From: Demequina aestuarii
Lineage (GTDB): Bacteria; Actinomycetota; Actinomycetes; Actinomycetales; Demequinaceae
NCBI RefSeq assembly: GCF_000975095.1
Contig: NZ_BBRD01000001.1
Location: 701,467-765,466 of the forward strand
Length of the DNA: 64,000 nt
Reading direction: 5' to 3'
The notes under the pieces were generated by a model. The model saw only the letters and a program-made list of their open reading frames with translations. It searched no databases and was not told the DNA's origin. Both the position numbers and the translations under genes were made by a program. Below are positions 1-7,990 of the stretch, piece after piece. Position 1 is the first letter of the stretch. Each line of letters begins with the position of its first letter.

Positions 1-636
1 GAACGTCTTGGACGCGACGATGAACAGCGTGGTCTCGGGGTCGAGTCCCTTGACCTTCTGGCCCATGTCGGTGGGGTCGATGTTGGACACGAACCGCGCC
101 GAGATGCCGGCGTTGGCGTAGGGCTCGAGCGCCTCGTAGACCATCACAGGGCCCAGGTCGGAGCCGCCGATGCCGATGTTGACGATGGTCTCGACGCGCT
201 TGCCGGTGACGCCGGCCCATTCGCCGGAGCGCACGCGGTCGGCGAACTCGTTGACGCGGCCCAGCACCTCCTGGACGTCCTCGTCGATGTTCTGGCCGTC
301 GACGACCAGCTCAGGTGTCGCATCGGCCGGGCGGCGCAGCGCGGTGTGGAGCACGGCGCGGTCCTCGGTGGTGTTGATGTGCTCGCCCGCGAGCATGGCC
401 TGGTAGCGGTCGGCGACGCCGGTCTGCTCCGCGAGCTTGACGAGCGACGCGATGACCTCGTCGGTGACGAGGTTCTTCGACAGGTCGACGTGGAGATCGC
501 CCAGGGGGAGGCTCATGCGGCCCACGCGGCCGGCGTCAGCGGCGAACCAGCCGCGCAGGTCGGGCGCGAAGTCGCGGTGGTGGGCCTCGAGTTCGGCCCA
601 GGCGGAAGTGGCGGTGGCATCAATGGGAGAGTTCAC
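1..636 (-). CDS. pgi: glucose-6-phosphate isomerase, N-terminal part (runs off window)
   Basis: Interconverts glucose 6-phosphate and fructose 6-phosphate in cytoplasmic glycolysis. The 212 visible codons contain the sugar-phosphate-binding signature [13 protein letters not shown] and the downstream stretch SNIDPTDM, both typical of the family; the C-terminal half, including the remaining catalytic residues, lies before base 1. The start is a GTG at 634-636 ([13 protein letters not shown]), chosen because a TAGCCT -10 box at 644-649 lies 7 nt upstream, as in a leaderless transcript. No close operon partner is visible on the 5' side; a perfect inverted repeat at 716-763 separates it from the next minus-strand gene. 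Confidence 0.95.
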   Translation of the reverse strand, partial: MNSPIDATATSAWAELEAHHRDFAPDLRGWFAADAGRVGRMSLPLGDLHVDLSKNLVTDEVIASLVKLAEQTGVADRYQAMLAGEHINTTEDRAVLHTALRRPADATPELVVDGQNIDEDVQEVLGRVNEFADRVRSGEWAGVTGKRVETIVNIGIGGSDLGPVMVYEALEPYANAGISARFVSNIDPTDMGQKVKGLDPETTLFIVASKTF

Positions 637-643
637 GCCTCCC

Positions 644-649
644 AGGCTA
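644..649 (-). promoter_or_regulatory. -10 box of a leaderless pgi promoter
   Basis: TAGCCT on the minus strand, 7 nt before the GTG of pgi. The spacing puts the transcription start at or next to the start codon. No convincing -35 is seen. Confidence 0.45.
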
Positions 650-715
650 GTGCCGTTCGCGGGCTCCGTCACCGGGACGGTGGGCCCGCCTGGGCTGCGC
701 GGTCGATCGCCCCCC

Positions 716-763
716 GAGTGCATGAGTGCACGCCCTTGCCCCGAACCGTGCACTCATGCACTC
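716..763. repeat. perfect nested inverted repeat (17-bp arms, 14-nt loop)
   Basis: Arms 716-732 and 747-763 are exact reverse complements. Each arm is itself a small palindrome: GTGCA-TGAG-TGCAC on the left and GTGCA-CTCA-TGCAC on the right. It lies downstream of the gene ending at 784 and upstream of pgi, both on the minus strand. There is no T-run, so it may be a factor-dependent terminator or an operator with two dyads. Confidence 0.6.
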
Positions 764-783
764 ACAGCGCGCAGGGGCACCCG

Positions 784-1062
784 CTACGCGCGACCGAACT
801 GAGCGTCGATGCGGTCCGGCCAGTCAGCATCGGCGAGATTCGCGCGATCGAGCAGGTCGCGCCAGTCGTCGCGTGCGTGCTCGATGGCGTCATCGAACAG
901 GCTGAGGTTGCCGCGGGCTGCGATCAGGACGCCGGCGTGGAGTCGCTCGGGGTCGACTCCCGTGCCCACCGGAAGGCGCTCGAGACGGCTCTGCACTCCG
1001 GGCGCCGATGCGCGGAACGCCTCGACCAGGTGCTCGCGAATGCGATCGGTGATGACGGCCAT
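784..1062 (-). CDS. hypothetical protein, 92 aa
   Basis: Small soluble protein starting MAVITDRIREHLVEAF, with no signal peptide or membrane segment and no family I recognise. The start at 1062 is preferred over one at 1095 because GGAAGAA lies about 10 nt upstream of this ATG on the minus strand. Its ATG lies in a CCATGG palindrome from which the opposite strand also reads an ATG into the lipoprotein frame. Codon use is ordinary for this genome. Function unknown. Confidence 0.6.
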   Translation of the reverse strand: MAVITDRIREHLVEAFRASAPGVQSRLERLPVGTGVDPERLHAGVLIAARGNLSLFDDAIEHARDDWRDLLDRANLADADWPDRIDAQFGRA

Positions 1063-1879
1063 GGACGCGATTCTTCCACGTGGACGAGGCGACACTGAGT
1101 GCTCGCCAGGAGACGCGGGGCCGCCGAAACCGACACTGAGCGCCCCCTGGGACGCTCAGGCGGGGACACGGACGGCGCGCGCCTTCCCGTCCGTCATCTT
1201 CGCCACCGCGGTCGCTCTTGTCGCTGCCGGATGCTCGGGCTCCGGGGAAGAGGAGAGCGTCGATCCCTCTCCGGGTGCCGATGAACCCACTGTCACGTCA
1301 TCCATCCGGGCAGACCCATCTGCGAGTGCCCCCGCTGGTGGTCCAGATGTGACGGTATCGACGGCTCCGTCGGCTGACCCTGAGCCGCCAGCGGTCGATC
1401 CCGAGACGGGCGAGTGGCTGGTGAGCTCTGCGGGCATCGGTCCGGTGGAGATTGGCGAGCCGTTCTCCGCCTACGAGGACCAACTCGACGACGATGCGCG
1501 GGAACAGCTCGAGTGGTGTCCTGTCCTCTTCCTCGATGAGTGGGACGACGAGGTCCACGAGGGGTGGGGCATGGTCGCCGAAGGGGACTCGGAGGACGAG
1601 CGGGTGATCGCCCAGATCGTCGTCGGCGAAGGCGGCCAGAACGTGGCGCAGGCAGCTACCGCCGAGGGTGTGGGGCTGGACTCGACCGCTGACGACGTAC
1701 GCGCCGCCTATCCCTCTGCGCGGCGTACGGAGGGTGAGATCCTGGACTCCCCGCCGCCGTACAACCTGGTGATCGAGCGAGATGGCGTGCCCATCGCATT
1801 TGAGATCTCCTCCGATAGCGACGAGGTCATTGGCGTGGCAGTGGGCACCGAGGTGCCCGCGTACGAGTACTGCGGCTAG
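1061..1879 (+). CDS. putative lipoprotein, start uncertain
   Basis: The hydrophobic stretch PSVIFATAVALVAAGC ends in a lipobox (VAAGC; Cys about residue 58 when counted from 1061), followed by a Ser/Pro/Asp-rich linker and a roughly 150-residue acidic domain with a late Cys near the end. This fits an exported lipid-anchored protein; I do not recognise the domain. The start is a problem. The only in-frame ATG or GTG close to the signal peptide is the ATG at 1061, which gives an unusually long charged n-region of about 40 residues encoded mostly by repeat copy A (1091-1164), overlaps the divergent gene and has no good ribosome-binding site. The repeat may have displaced the native start. C-terminus and frame are well supported, the N-terminus is not. 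Confidence 0.6.
   Translation: MDAILPRGRGDTECSPGDAGPPKPTLSAPWDAQAGTRTARAFPSVIFATAVALVAAGCSGSGEEESVDPSPGADEPTVTSSIRADPSASAPAGGPDVTVSTAPSADPEPPAVDPETGEWLVSSAGIGPVEIGEPFSAYEDQLDDDAREQLEWCPVLFLDEWDDEVHEGWGMVAEGDSEDERVIAQIVVGEGGQNVAQAATAEGVGLDSTADDVRAAYPSARRTEGEILDSPPPYNLVIERDGVPIAFEISSDSDEVIGVAVGTEVPAYEYCG
1091..1164 (+). repeat. 74-nt dispersed repeat, copy A
   Basis: Shares a 74-nt register with 2841-2914 and 49032-49105. Two GACACTGAG-like boxes lie exactly 41 nt apart, followed by a block ending in AGGCGGG. Bases 1121-1156 are identical to the matching part of copy B. CTGAGCG and CGCTCAG inside the block form a 7-bp hairpin (about 1136-1159). This copy lies within the 5' part of the lipoprotein reading frame. 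Confidence 0.75.
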
Positions 1880-1931
1880 GCGTCCGCCTCAGGCCTTGGC
1901 GCCCCACCCAGCCCATGCTCGGGCGGGGTGG

Positions 1932-2501
1932 TCAGTAGTAGAGGGGCGGCCTTGTGGCGCGGTCCTGGGGTACCGCATGAAGGCGGGGGACGGCGAGGAG
2001 GGCGGCGATCGCGGCGGGCGTGCCGCAGGCACCCGCGAAGTGGGGATCGACGTCGTGCACGAGGCACCATGCGCGGTCGCGGGGCCAGATGAAGCACGGC
2101 TTGTCGTACTCGTCGAGTCGCAGGTTGTCGTGCCAGTTCCTCAGCTCCGCAAGGGTGCCTTCGGCCAGGTAGGTGTCGCGGTTGGTGAGGGGGAGGTGCG
2201 AGCGCGCACGGACCTCCGCCGGGATCGTGCTGACGCCACTGTCCCAGACGAGGAAGAGGGCGTCGTCCGCCGTCGTCGTGTGAGGTGCGAGGGCATCGAC
2301 GGCATCCGCCAACAGGGCGGTGCGGGTGGGGTATTCGTCCGGCCACGAGGGGACGTCGCCTTCTTGCTGGCGTGGCCGAACGGGATCGGGGAGCAGGCGC
2401 AGGCGTGCATAGGCCTCGTAGCCGGTGGGCCCGAGCACGAGGTCGGTCTCGTCGTCACTCGCCAACCACGTGGCCTCGTCGGTTCGGGTCGACCAGCGCA
2501 T
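1932..2501 (-). CDS. hypothetical protein, 189 aa
   Basis: Cytoplasmic, Trp- and Asp-rich protein starting MRWSTRTDEATWLASDDETDLVLGP (quoted here only for its first residues: MRWSTRTDEATW) and ending PLYY. There is no signal peptide or membrane segment and I do not recognise the family. The ATG at 2501 is preceded by GGAGGGG about 3 nt upstream; a GTG directly before it could add one residue. It is followed after about 50 nt by the convergent lipoprotein gene and preceded by a broken membrane-protein gene on the same strand. The reading frame shows normal third-position GC bias, so it is probably a real gene. Confidence 0.65.
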   Translation of the reverse strand: MRWSTRTDEATWLASDDETDLVLGPTGYEAYARLRLLPDPVRPRQQEGDVPSWPDEYPTRTALLADAVDALAPHTTTADDALFLVWDSGVSTIPAEVRARSHLPLTNRDTYLAEGTLAELRNWHDNLRLDEYDKPCFIWPRDRAWCLVHDVDPHFAGACGTPAAIAALLAVPRLHAVPQDRATRPPLYY

Positions 2502-2557
2502 CACCCCTCCACGCTAGCGGGCTGACCTCGTGCGAGGCCGATGCGGGCGCCGGGTGG

Positions 2558-2821
2558 TCAGTCGTCGATGGGTTCCGGTTCCGCGCGCGGGCCGACGGTC
2601 TGGATCACAATCGCTGCCGTGACCAGGCCCGCCGCGAGCGGGAGCGCGAAGTTGTGAGCCATGTTCAGGGCGAATCCGAGCACGCGCCCACCTGCTCGGT
2701 CCTGTGCATTCAGTCCTCCGCTGAGGCGGTAGAGGATATCGGGGCCGTAGACGAACGTGATGGACCCCACCACGGCGAGGACGGCGGCCCAGATGAGTCA
2801 GCGTTTGGCGACCGGGTGCAT
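2558..2821 (-). pseudogene. small two-TM membrane protein broken by an in-frame TGA
   Basis: Reading from the ATG at 2821 gives MHPVAKR, then TGA at 2798-2800, then LIWAAVLAVVGSITFVYG and a second hydrophobic segment (ALPLAAGLVTAAIVIQTVG) before the stop at 2558. The TGA falls directly before the first membrane segment, where TGG (Trp) would be natural. A -10-like TACCGT lies 7 nt before the ATG, so the upstream start looks native. Alternatively translation could begin at a GTG near 2773, but that removes most of the first membrane segment. A single TGG to TGA mutation is the simplest reading. Function unknown. Confidence 0.55.
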
Positions 2822-2840
2822 GGCCGACACGGTAGCAAGC

Positions 2841-2914
2841 GACAGTCAGCGTGCTCCAGGCGACACGGACCCGCCGAAACCGACACTGAGCGCCCCCTGG
2901 GACGCTAAGGCGGG
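2841..2914 (+). repeat. 74-nt dispersed repeat, copy B
   Basis: Lies between the broken membrane-protein gene and the 3' end of guaD. A 36-bp block (2871-2906) is identical to copy A and is followed by AGGCGGG. The first GACAGTCAG box lies 41 nt before the second GACACTGAG box. The internal hairpin carries one mismatch (CTGAGCG against CGCTAAG). Confidence 0.75.
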
Positions 2915-2953
2915 AAGGAGCGGGAGGGGGCGGGAGGAGGGAGGGGCGAGGGG

Positions 2954-4384
2954 TTAGTCCGGGTCGAGGCCCGGAGTGACGACCTCCTGGCCTTGCACGT
3001 ACACGCCGGCGATCGCGGGCTGGCGCAGGCCCATCAGCAGGGTGAACAGTTCCTCGAGCGTCGCCTCCGCCTCGTCATCCGAGCGGATGCCCATGGTGAG
3101 CATGCCGTCCAGCGGCTCCCACCTGGACTTCTCGATGAGCAGGAAGTCCGCCTCCTTGCCCACATCGAGGTTGCCGAAGGCGTGCTCCATGTCGAGGGCG
3201 CGCGCGCCGGCGAGGGTCGCGGCGAACAGCAGCTCGGCGGGGTGCAGCGCGGTGCCGGCGTCGCCCTCCTCGGAGATGTGGACCTTGTAGCAGTCGCCGG
3301 CCACGCGGGAGATCAGCCACTCGTCGCCGGCGCCGATGTCGGTGCCCAAGGCCACATTCACGCCCGCGTCGATCGTCCGTCGCCACGGCATGGTTCCCGA
3401 GCCCAGGAACAGCTGCGACGTGGGGCAGTGGGCGATGGACGTGCCGGTCTCGGCCATGCGGGCGAGTTCGCGCGGCTGCGAGTGGACAGCGTGCGCGAGC
3501 GACGAGCGCCGGCCCAGCAGCGTGCGCCCACCCTCGCGCGAGCCGCTCAGGAACCTGCCGTCGTAGGTGTCCAGGTAGGTCTCGACTCCGTAGGTGCCAA
3601 GCACCGCGGCGATCTCGCCGTCGCCCTTGCGGTTGTTCTCGTTCAGGTGGCTGTGGAAGTACACGCCGCGCATGCGCGCCTCGTCGTAGAGCTCGCCGAG
3701 CGCTCCGAGGGTCTGGGCTGTGACCGACAGGGAGAAGCGCGGCACGATCGCGACCTGCACGCGCGCGGTGCGGGGGTCGCCCGTGTCCACGGCGTGCCAG
3801 TGGTTGATCTCCTTCGAGACCAGGTCGATGGCCGTCTTCTCGTCGGTGATGAGAGCCGATGCGGCATCGGGACCGACCGTCTGAATCCCGCGACCCGACA
3901 CGATCCGCAGGCCAGAGGCGAGCGTCTCGCGATACAGCGCGTCCTGCGCCACGGGGAAGGCGCTGCCGAACACCATGGCCGCCGTTGTCCCGGCGGCGAT
4001 GCGTCTGCGGGTGAAGTACCGGGCAGCGCGGCCGGCGAACTCCGGGTCGGCGTACTGGGTCTCGGTAGGGAAGATGCAGTGGTCGAGCCACTCGAGCAGC
4101 TGACCGCCGCCGTGCGCCGCGGTCGCGTACGACTGCGGGTAGTGGACGTGCGAGTCGACGAATCCGGGGATCAGGTAGTCGGCTCGGGTGACGGGGGCGG
4201 CCGCGTGCTCCGCAGGCAGGTCCGCCCACGGGCCCACCCACGCGATCTCGCCGTGGTCGCCGCTCACCACCAGTGCGCCGTCGGGGATCGACACCAGCGC
4301 TTGCGTCACGTCCTGCTGCGCGGGCGAGCCGGCGATGTGAAAGAGGTGTGCGCGGAAGACGCGCGTGCCGGGGGTGTGAGACAT
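2954..4384 (-). CDS. guaD: guanine deaminase
   Basis: Cytoplasmic hydrolase converting guanine to xanthine, feeding the purine-degradation genes beside it. The 476-aa amidohydrolase has DSHVHYPQSYA (metal-binding HxH), the HSHLNENN histidine, the family stretch HCPTSQLFLGSGTMPWR and GTDIGAGDEWL with the metal-binding Asp. Length fits bacterial guanine deaminases. The start is the ATG at 4384 (MSHTPGTRVFRAHLFH). It lies 11 nt behind the urate oxidase stop on the same strand, so the two genes are probably one operon. Confidence 0.93.
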   Translation of the reverse strand: MSHTPGTRVFRAHLFHIAGSPAQQDVTQALVSIPDGALVVSGDHGEIAWVGPWADLPAEHAAAPVTRADYLIPGFVDSHVHYPQSYATAAHGGGQLLEWLDHCIFPTETQYADPEFAGRAARYFTRRRIAAGTTAAMVFGSAFPVAQDALYRETLASGLRIVSGRGIQTVGPDAASALITDEKTAIDLVSKEINHWHAVDTGDPRTARVQVAIVPRFSLSVTAQTLGALGELYDEARMRGVYFHSHLNENNRKGDGEIAAVLGTYGVETYLDTYDGRFLSGSREGGRTLLGRRSSLAHAVHSQPRELARMAETGTSIAHCPTSQLFLGSGTMPWRRTIDAGVNVALGTDIGAGDEWLISRVAGDCYKVHISEEGDAGTALHPAELLFAATLAGARALDMEHAFGNLDVGKEADFLLIEKSRWEPLDGMLTMGIRSDDEAEATLEELFTLLMGLRQPAIAGVYVQGQEVVTPGLDPD

Positions 4385-4395
4385 GCCGCCGCCGT

Positions 4396-5307
4396 TCAGA
4401 CGAGACCGGTGTACTGGCTCCACGCGGGGCCGGCGTCGGGCGCGTCGTCCTTGATCGCGCTGGCCTGGATGAGGCCGTAGGGGCGGTCGTCTGCGTGAAA
4501 GACCTCGCCGTGGTTCTCGATGCCGAACCGTCCCAGGTCGTACTCGAAGTGGTGCTTGTTGGGCGCGGACATCCGCACCTCGACGAGCTCCGGCACGGCC
4601 TCGAGGGCGGCGGTGCCCATCGCATACAGGGTCTGCTGGAGCGCGAGCGAGTGGTGCTCGGCGAAGGTGCTCGTCAGCGCTCGTTTGATGGTCGCGTACG
4701 CCGCGTTCCAGTCCACATCGGTGCCATCGAACCGCCACTTGGCGTTCAGCGCCGTCGCCATGATGCGGTCGTGCGTGGGCTCGAGCACCGTGAACTCGTC
4801 CTCGAGAAAGCCGTGGAACTCGCTGCCCGTGGACTTCAGGATGATCAGGTCCTTGAGGCCGCCCGTCACCCAGGAGCGCCGCGCATCGGCCGTGCCCGTC
4901 ACGGTGACAGAGGCCGTCCGGACCTCCTGCCCCGAGCGCACCCAGGTGTGATCGTGCCCGGCGCCGCTGCCGTCGGCGTCCACGCGCGTCCACTCGTAGT
5001 GCTCGACCTCGACTCGCGCCTCGTGCACCGGCTCCACGTCGTCGACGAAGTGAGACGCGAGGGCCAGGGCGTAGGCCTCGATCGACTCGAGGCCGACCGT
5101 CTTCGCGTAGGCGTACGCGGTCTGTTTCTGGGTGTCCGTGGGGAGCACCGTGGCCTGGTCGCCGGTGAGGTGCGCCGCGTCGAAGTCGCCGCGCAGGCAG
5201 GTCGAGACGTTGACGTCCGCGATCTGGTGCCGGGCCGTGTTGCGCACGATGCGCACGATGCGGTTCTCCGCCTTGCCGTACTGATGGTCGCCCAGAACGA
5301 TCGCCAT
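4396..5307 (-). CDS. pucL: urate oxidase (factor-independent urate hydroxylase)
   Basis: Oxidises urate to 5-hydroxyisourate in the cytoplasm. The 303-aa protein has uricase landmarks: YGKAENRIVRI near the N-terminus, the Thr-bearing stretch VLPTDTQKQTAYA, the late SAPNKHHFEYDL and the C-terminal FHADDRPYG. The ATG at 5307 follows GAAAGG by about 8 nt; an in-frame GTG at 5322 has no such site. It is the first gene of a two-gene unit with guaD. No 5-hydroxyisourate hydrolase or OHCU decarboxylase gene is present in the window, so those steps must be encoded elsewhere or occur spontaneously. Confidence 0.93.
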   Translation of the reverse strand: MAIVLGDHQYGKAENRIVRIVRNTARHQIADVNVSTCLRGDFDAAHLTGDQATVLPTDTQKQTAYAYAKTVGLESIEAYALALASHFVDDVEPVHEARVEVEHYEWTRVDADGSGAGHDHTWVRSGQEVRTASVTVTGTADARRSWVTGGLKDLIILKSTGSEFHGFLEDEFTVLEPTHDRIMATALNAKWRFDGTDVDWNAAYATIKRALTSTFAEHHSLALQQTLYAMGTAALEAVPELVEVRMSAPNKHHFEYDLGRFGIENHGEVFHADDRPYGLIQASAIKDDAPDAGPAWSQYTGLV

Positions 5308-5467
5308 GATCACGCCTTTCACACGAGTGCCGGCGCGGTGGCACGCCTGCGGATCCCCTCACGTTATCCACTCCGAGTTTCGGTGGCGTTTCGCGAGCGG
5401 TGCATCGTGCGAAGCAGCGGCTTCTTCTCACCTTCGGTAATGTGGACAGCGGGGACTGGGGGGACAG

Positions 5468-6508
5468 ATGCCCGAGGACACTTCGGCACCACAGTGGCGC
5501 CGCACCGCGCGCAAGGCGGCGGCAGTCGCGGCGATCGTGATCGCTGTCGGCCTGGCGCTCGTGGTCCTGGTGCCGATCGTCCTGGTGGGCCTGCACCAGT
5601 CATCCGAGGACCGCGATGCGCGAGGCGCCGCTGAGTCGTCGAGCATCGTCGCATTCCAGATCGTGACCGCCTGCACGGCCGATGCGGTGTCGAGCCTCCC
5701 CGCAGGCGCCGCCGCCTCCGACGCGGGCAGCGCATTCCGAGACTGTGTGGACGAGCCACGCGGCAGGTCGTTCACCGAGATCCTGCAACAGGACATGGGC
5801 AGCGGTGGCGTGACCTTCGCTGTCAAGACCTCGGCCTCCGCGACCACGGGTGGGGGATCGGATTGGTTCGCGGGGTCCGGCGACGCCGGCGGCTGCTGGT
5901 CCCTCACCATCGACGCTGGCGCGCGTGCCATCACGGCGTTGGGCACGGTCTCGTGCGTCGACGCTGGGTCGAGTGAGCCTCCTCGGAACGAGATCGATGT
6001 GGCGGCAGCCGGCGGCTTCAGCCCGATGCCCTTCGGCGTGGGCCCAGAGACGTCGGGCGAGGTGACGTCGCTTCGCGTGACGACGGGCGACACGCTCGAG
6101 GCCGGAGACGTGGTCGCGGAGATCGACGGCCTGCCCATCATCGCCTATCCAGGCCCAGGCCCGCTGTCATCGGAAGACGGATGGACGCCTGACGAGGACA
6201 ACAGGGCAGAGGGAGCGTGGACGCGCGACCACGCGATCCAGCACATTCTGGCGCGTCTCGGATACTACGAGGGACAGCTCGACGGGGCCATCGGCTCGAA
6301 CTCTCGCGAGGCCATCCGGCAGTTCAACGCCGACCAGGGAATCGACAGCGATGAGCTTGATGAGAGCCGGCTGGTGTGGATCGGTGACGTCGAGCCGGGG
6401 ACCGAGCGAACCGACCACGATGCTCCCGTGGTGACGGCCATCTATGTGTCCGAGGGCGACGCGATCAGTGCGGGAGATCCGCTGTTCGCCCTCGGACGTC
6501 GCGACTAG
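5468..6508 (+). CDS. membrane-anchored protein with peptidoglycan-binding domain inside a split biotinyl-like hairpin
   Basis: 346 aa. A single membrane segment (about residues 18-41) anchors an extracytoplasmic domain with several Cys. Residues about 253-292 (HAIQHILARLGYYEGQLDG onwards to FNADQG) form a PG_binding_1-type repeat. It is flanked by two short segments that resemble halves of a biotinyl/lipoyl hammerhead: VTSLRVTTGDTLEAGDVVAE (about 199-218) and VTAIYVSEGDAISAGDPLF (about 322-340). This is known from HlyD-like adaptor proteins of Gram-positives, but no ABC transporter partner adjoins it. The start ATG follows GGGGGGAC. The 3' end overlaps the convergent allantoinase gene by 4 bp. 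It probably acts at the cell wall; substrate unknown. Confidence 0.75.
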   Translation: MPEDTSAPQWRRTARKAAAVAAIVIAVGLALVVLVPIVLVGLHQSSEDRDARGAAESSSIVAFQIVTACTADAVSSLPAGAAASDAGSAFRDCVDEPRGRSFTEILQQDMGSGGVTFAVKTSASATTGGGSDWFAGSGDAGGCWSLTIDAGARAITALGTVSCVDAGSSEPPRNEIDVAAAGGFSPMPFGVGPETSGEVTSLRVTTGDTLEAGDVVAEIDGLPIIAYPGPGPLSSEDGWTPDEDNRAEGAWTRDHAIQHILARLGYYEGQLDGAIGSNSREAIRQFNADQGIDSDELDESRLVWIGDVEPGTERTDHDAPVVTAIYVSEGDAISAGDPLFALGRRD

Positions 6509-7881
6509 CCCGGGTCGACCGCTGCCGCGCTCTGCACAGCGAGCGCTGGCCGCGCGATCATACGGCCCGCGAGTGGCGCGTCTGGAACGGGCGGGTGCAC
6601 CTGCGCACCGCCCACCCACGTGTGCGTGACCTGCCCGGTGAGGCTGCGGCCGTCGAACGCCGACACCTTGTTGCGGTGCTCCAGGTCCGCGGCCTCGACC
6701 GTCCATGCGCGACCCGGCGCGAACGCCACGAGGTCCCCGCGGGCGCCCTCGCGGATCGTGCCCTTGTCGTCGAGGCCCACGAAGGACGCCGGCTTCGACG
6801 TCAGCCACGAGACGGCGGTCTCGAACGATATCCCCCGTGCCGCAGCGCCGGACGTCACCGCCGACAGCATCACCTGCAGCCCGGAGATGCCTCCCCACGC
6901 GCGGCCGAAGTCGCCGTCCGCGCCCACCTTGAGCTCGGCGGTCGCGGGGGAGTGGTCGGAGGCGATGAAGTCGATGGTGCCGTCGACGAGTGCGGCCCAC
7001 AATGCTTCGCGGTTGTCCTCGTCGCGTACCGGCGGGCAGCACTTGAACTCGGTCGCTCCGTCCGGGATGTGGTCCGCGTCGAACGTCAGGTAATGCGGGC
7101 ACGTCTCGACCGTCAGCTGGAGGCCCTCAGCCTTGGCCCCGCGGATCTGATTCAGCGCAGCGGCGGAGCTGAGGTGCAGGACGTGGGCGCGGCCGCCGGT
7201 CGCGCGCAGCGCGGAGATGATGGTCGCGATCGCGCTCGTCTCGGAACTCTCGGGCCGCGAGGCGACGAAGTCCTCGTAGTAGCGACCGCCGCCGTACGTC
7301 TCCAGGCGCGCAGGGTCCTCCGCGTGGACGATCACGAGCCCTCCGAACGCAGCCGTCTCGCCGAGAGCCTCGCGCAGCTGCGCGGCGCTCAGATGCGGAA
7401 ACTCGTCGACCCCCGACGGCGACAGGAAAGCCTTGAAGCCGAACACCCCGGCGTCGTGCAACGGCTCGAGGGCGCCAAGAGAGGCGGGAATCGCGCCGCC
7501 CCAGAACCCGATGTCCACGGCCGCGTTCTCCATCGCCGCCGCGCGCTTGGCCTCCAACGCTGCCACGGTGGTGGTGGGCGGGATCGAGTTGAGCGGCATG
7601 TCGATGATGGTCGTCACTCCGCCCGCAGCGGCGGCGCGGGTCGCGGTCGCGAAGCCCTCCCAGTGGGTGCGCCCCGGCTCGTTGACGTGCACGTGGGTGT
7701 CGACCACGCCGGGGATCAGCACCTCGTCGGTGGCGAGCGAGACTGCCTGCGTCGCGGTCCACTCGGCGTGGCGAGGGCCGATGCGCGCGATGACGCCGTC
7801 CGTCACGCCCACGGCGGCGCGCTTCCAGGCACCGTCGATCAGCACACGGTCGCCGCGCAGCACGAGGTCGAAGTCCGTCAT
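6505..7881 (-). CDS. allB: allantoinase (dihydropyrimidinase-family amidohydrolase)
   Basis: Hydrolyses allantoin to allantoate in purine catabolism. The 458-aa TIM-barrel amidohydrolase has DTHVHVNEPG (HxH at residues 63-65, RTHWEG following), the lysine in GFKAFLSPSG that is carboxylated in this family, VHAEDP, HLSS and SDHSP metal or substrate ligands. The start ATG at 7881 has a TACTCT -10 box 6 nt upstream (leaderless). It is divergent from xdhC. A generic cyclic amidase activity such as hydantoinase cannot be excluded from sequence alone, but the context of urate oxidase and xdh supports allantoin. Confidence 0.9.
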   Translation of the reverse strand: MTDFDLVLRGDRVLIDGAWKRAAVGVTDGVIARIGPRHAEWTATQAVSLATDEVLIPGVVDTHVHVNEPGRTHWEGFATATRAAAAGGVTTIIDMPLNSIPPTTTVAALEAKRAAAMENAAVDIGFWGGAIPASLGALEPLHDAGVFGFKAFLSPSGVDEFPHLSAAQLREALGETAAFGGLVIVHAEDPARLETYGGGRYYEDFVASRPESSETSAIATIISALRATGGRAHVLHLSSAAALNQIRGAKAEGLQLTVETCPHYLTFDADHIPDGATEFKCCPPVRDEDNREALWAALVDGTIDFIASDHSPATAELKVGADGDFGRAWGGISGLQVMLSAVTSGAAARGISFETAVSWLTSKPASFVGLDDKGTIREGARGDLVAFAPGRAWTVEAADLEHRNKVSAFDGRSLTGQVTHTWVGGAQVHPPVPDAPLAGRMIARPALAVQSAAAVDPG

Positions 7882-7887
7882 GGCGTG

Positions 7888-7893
7888 AGAGTA
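7888..7893 (-). promoter_or_regulatory. -10 box of leaderless allB promoter
   Basis: TACTCT on the minus strand, 6 nt before the allB ATG. The allB-xdhC intergenic region is 109 bp and also holds two GC-rich CGCGCGCG blocks (about 7907-7916 and 7955-7963) that could be arms of a shared divergent operator. Confidence 0.45.
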
Positions 7894-7978
7894 CGGCCCC
7901 GATGTTGCGCGCGCGTGTCCAAGCGGTGACGCATGGGCGTGGCAGTGACGCCGCAACGCGCGCGAAACGTCCTCCGCC

Positions 7979-7984
7979 TACATT
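7979..7984 (+). promoter_or_regulatory. -10 box of leaderless xdhC promoter
   Basis: TACATT, 6 nt before the xdhC ATG at 7991, which itself has no ribosome-binding site. The same TACATTGG motif occurs at about 17068 upstream of the GNAT gene. Confidence 0.45.
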
Positions 7985-7990
7985 GGGCTC

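Noticed and set aside
2954-5596. Single 880-codon minus-strand frame joining guaD with upstream sequence
   Set aside because: guaD begins at the ATG at 4384; the upstream part overlaps urate oxidase in another frame and has no guanine-deaminase homology.
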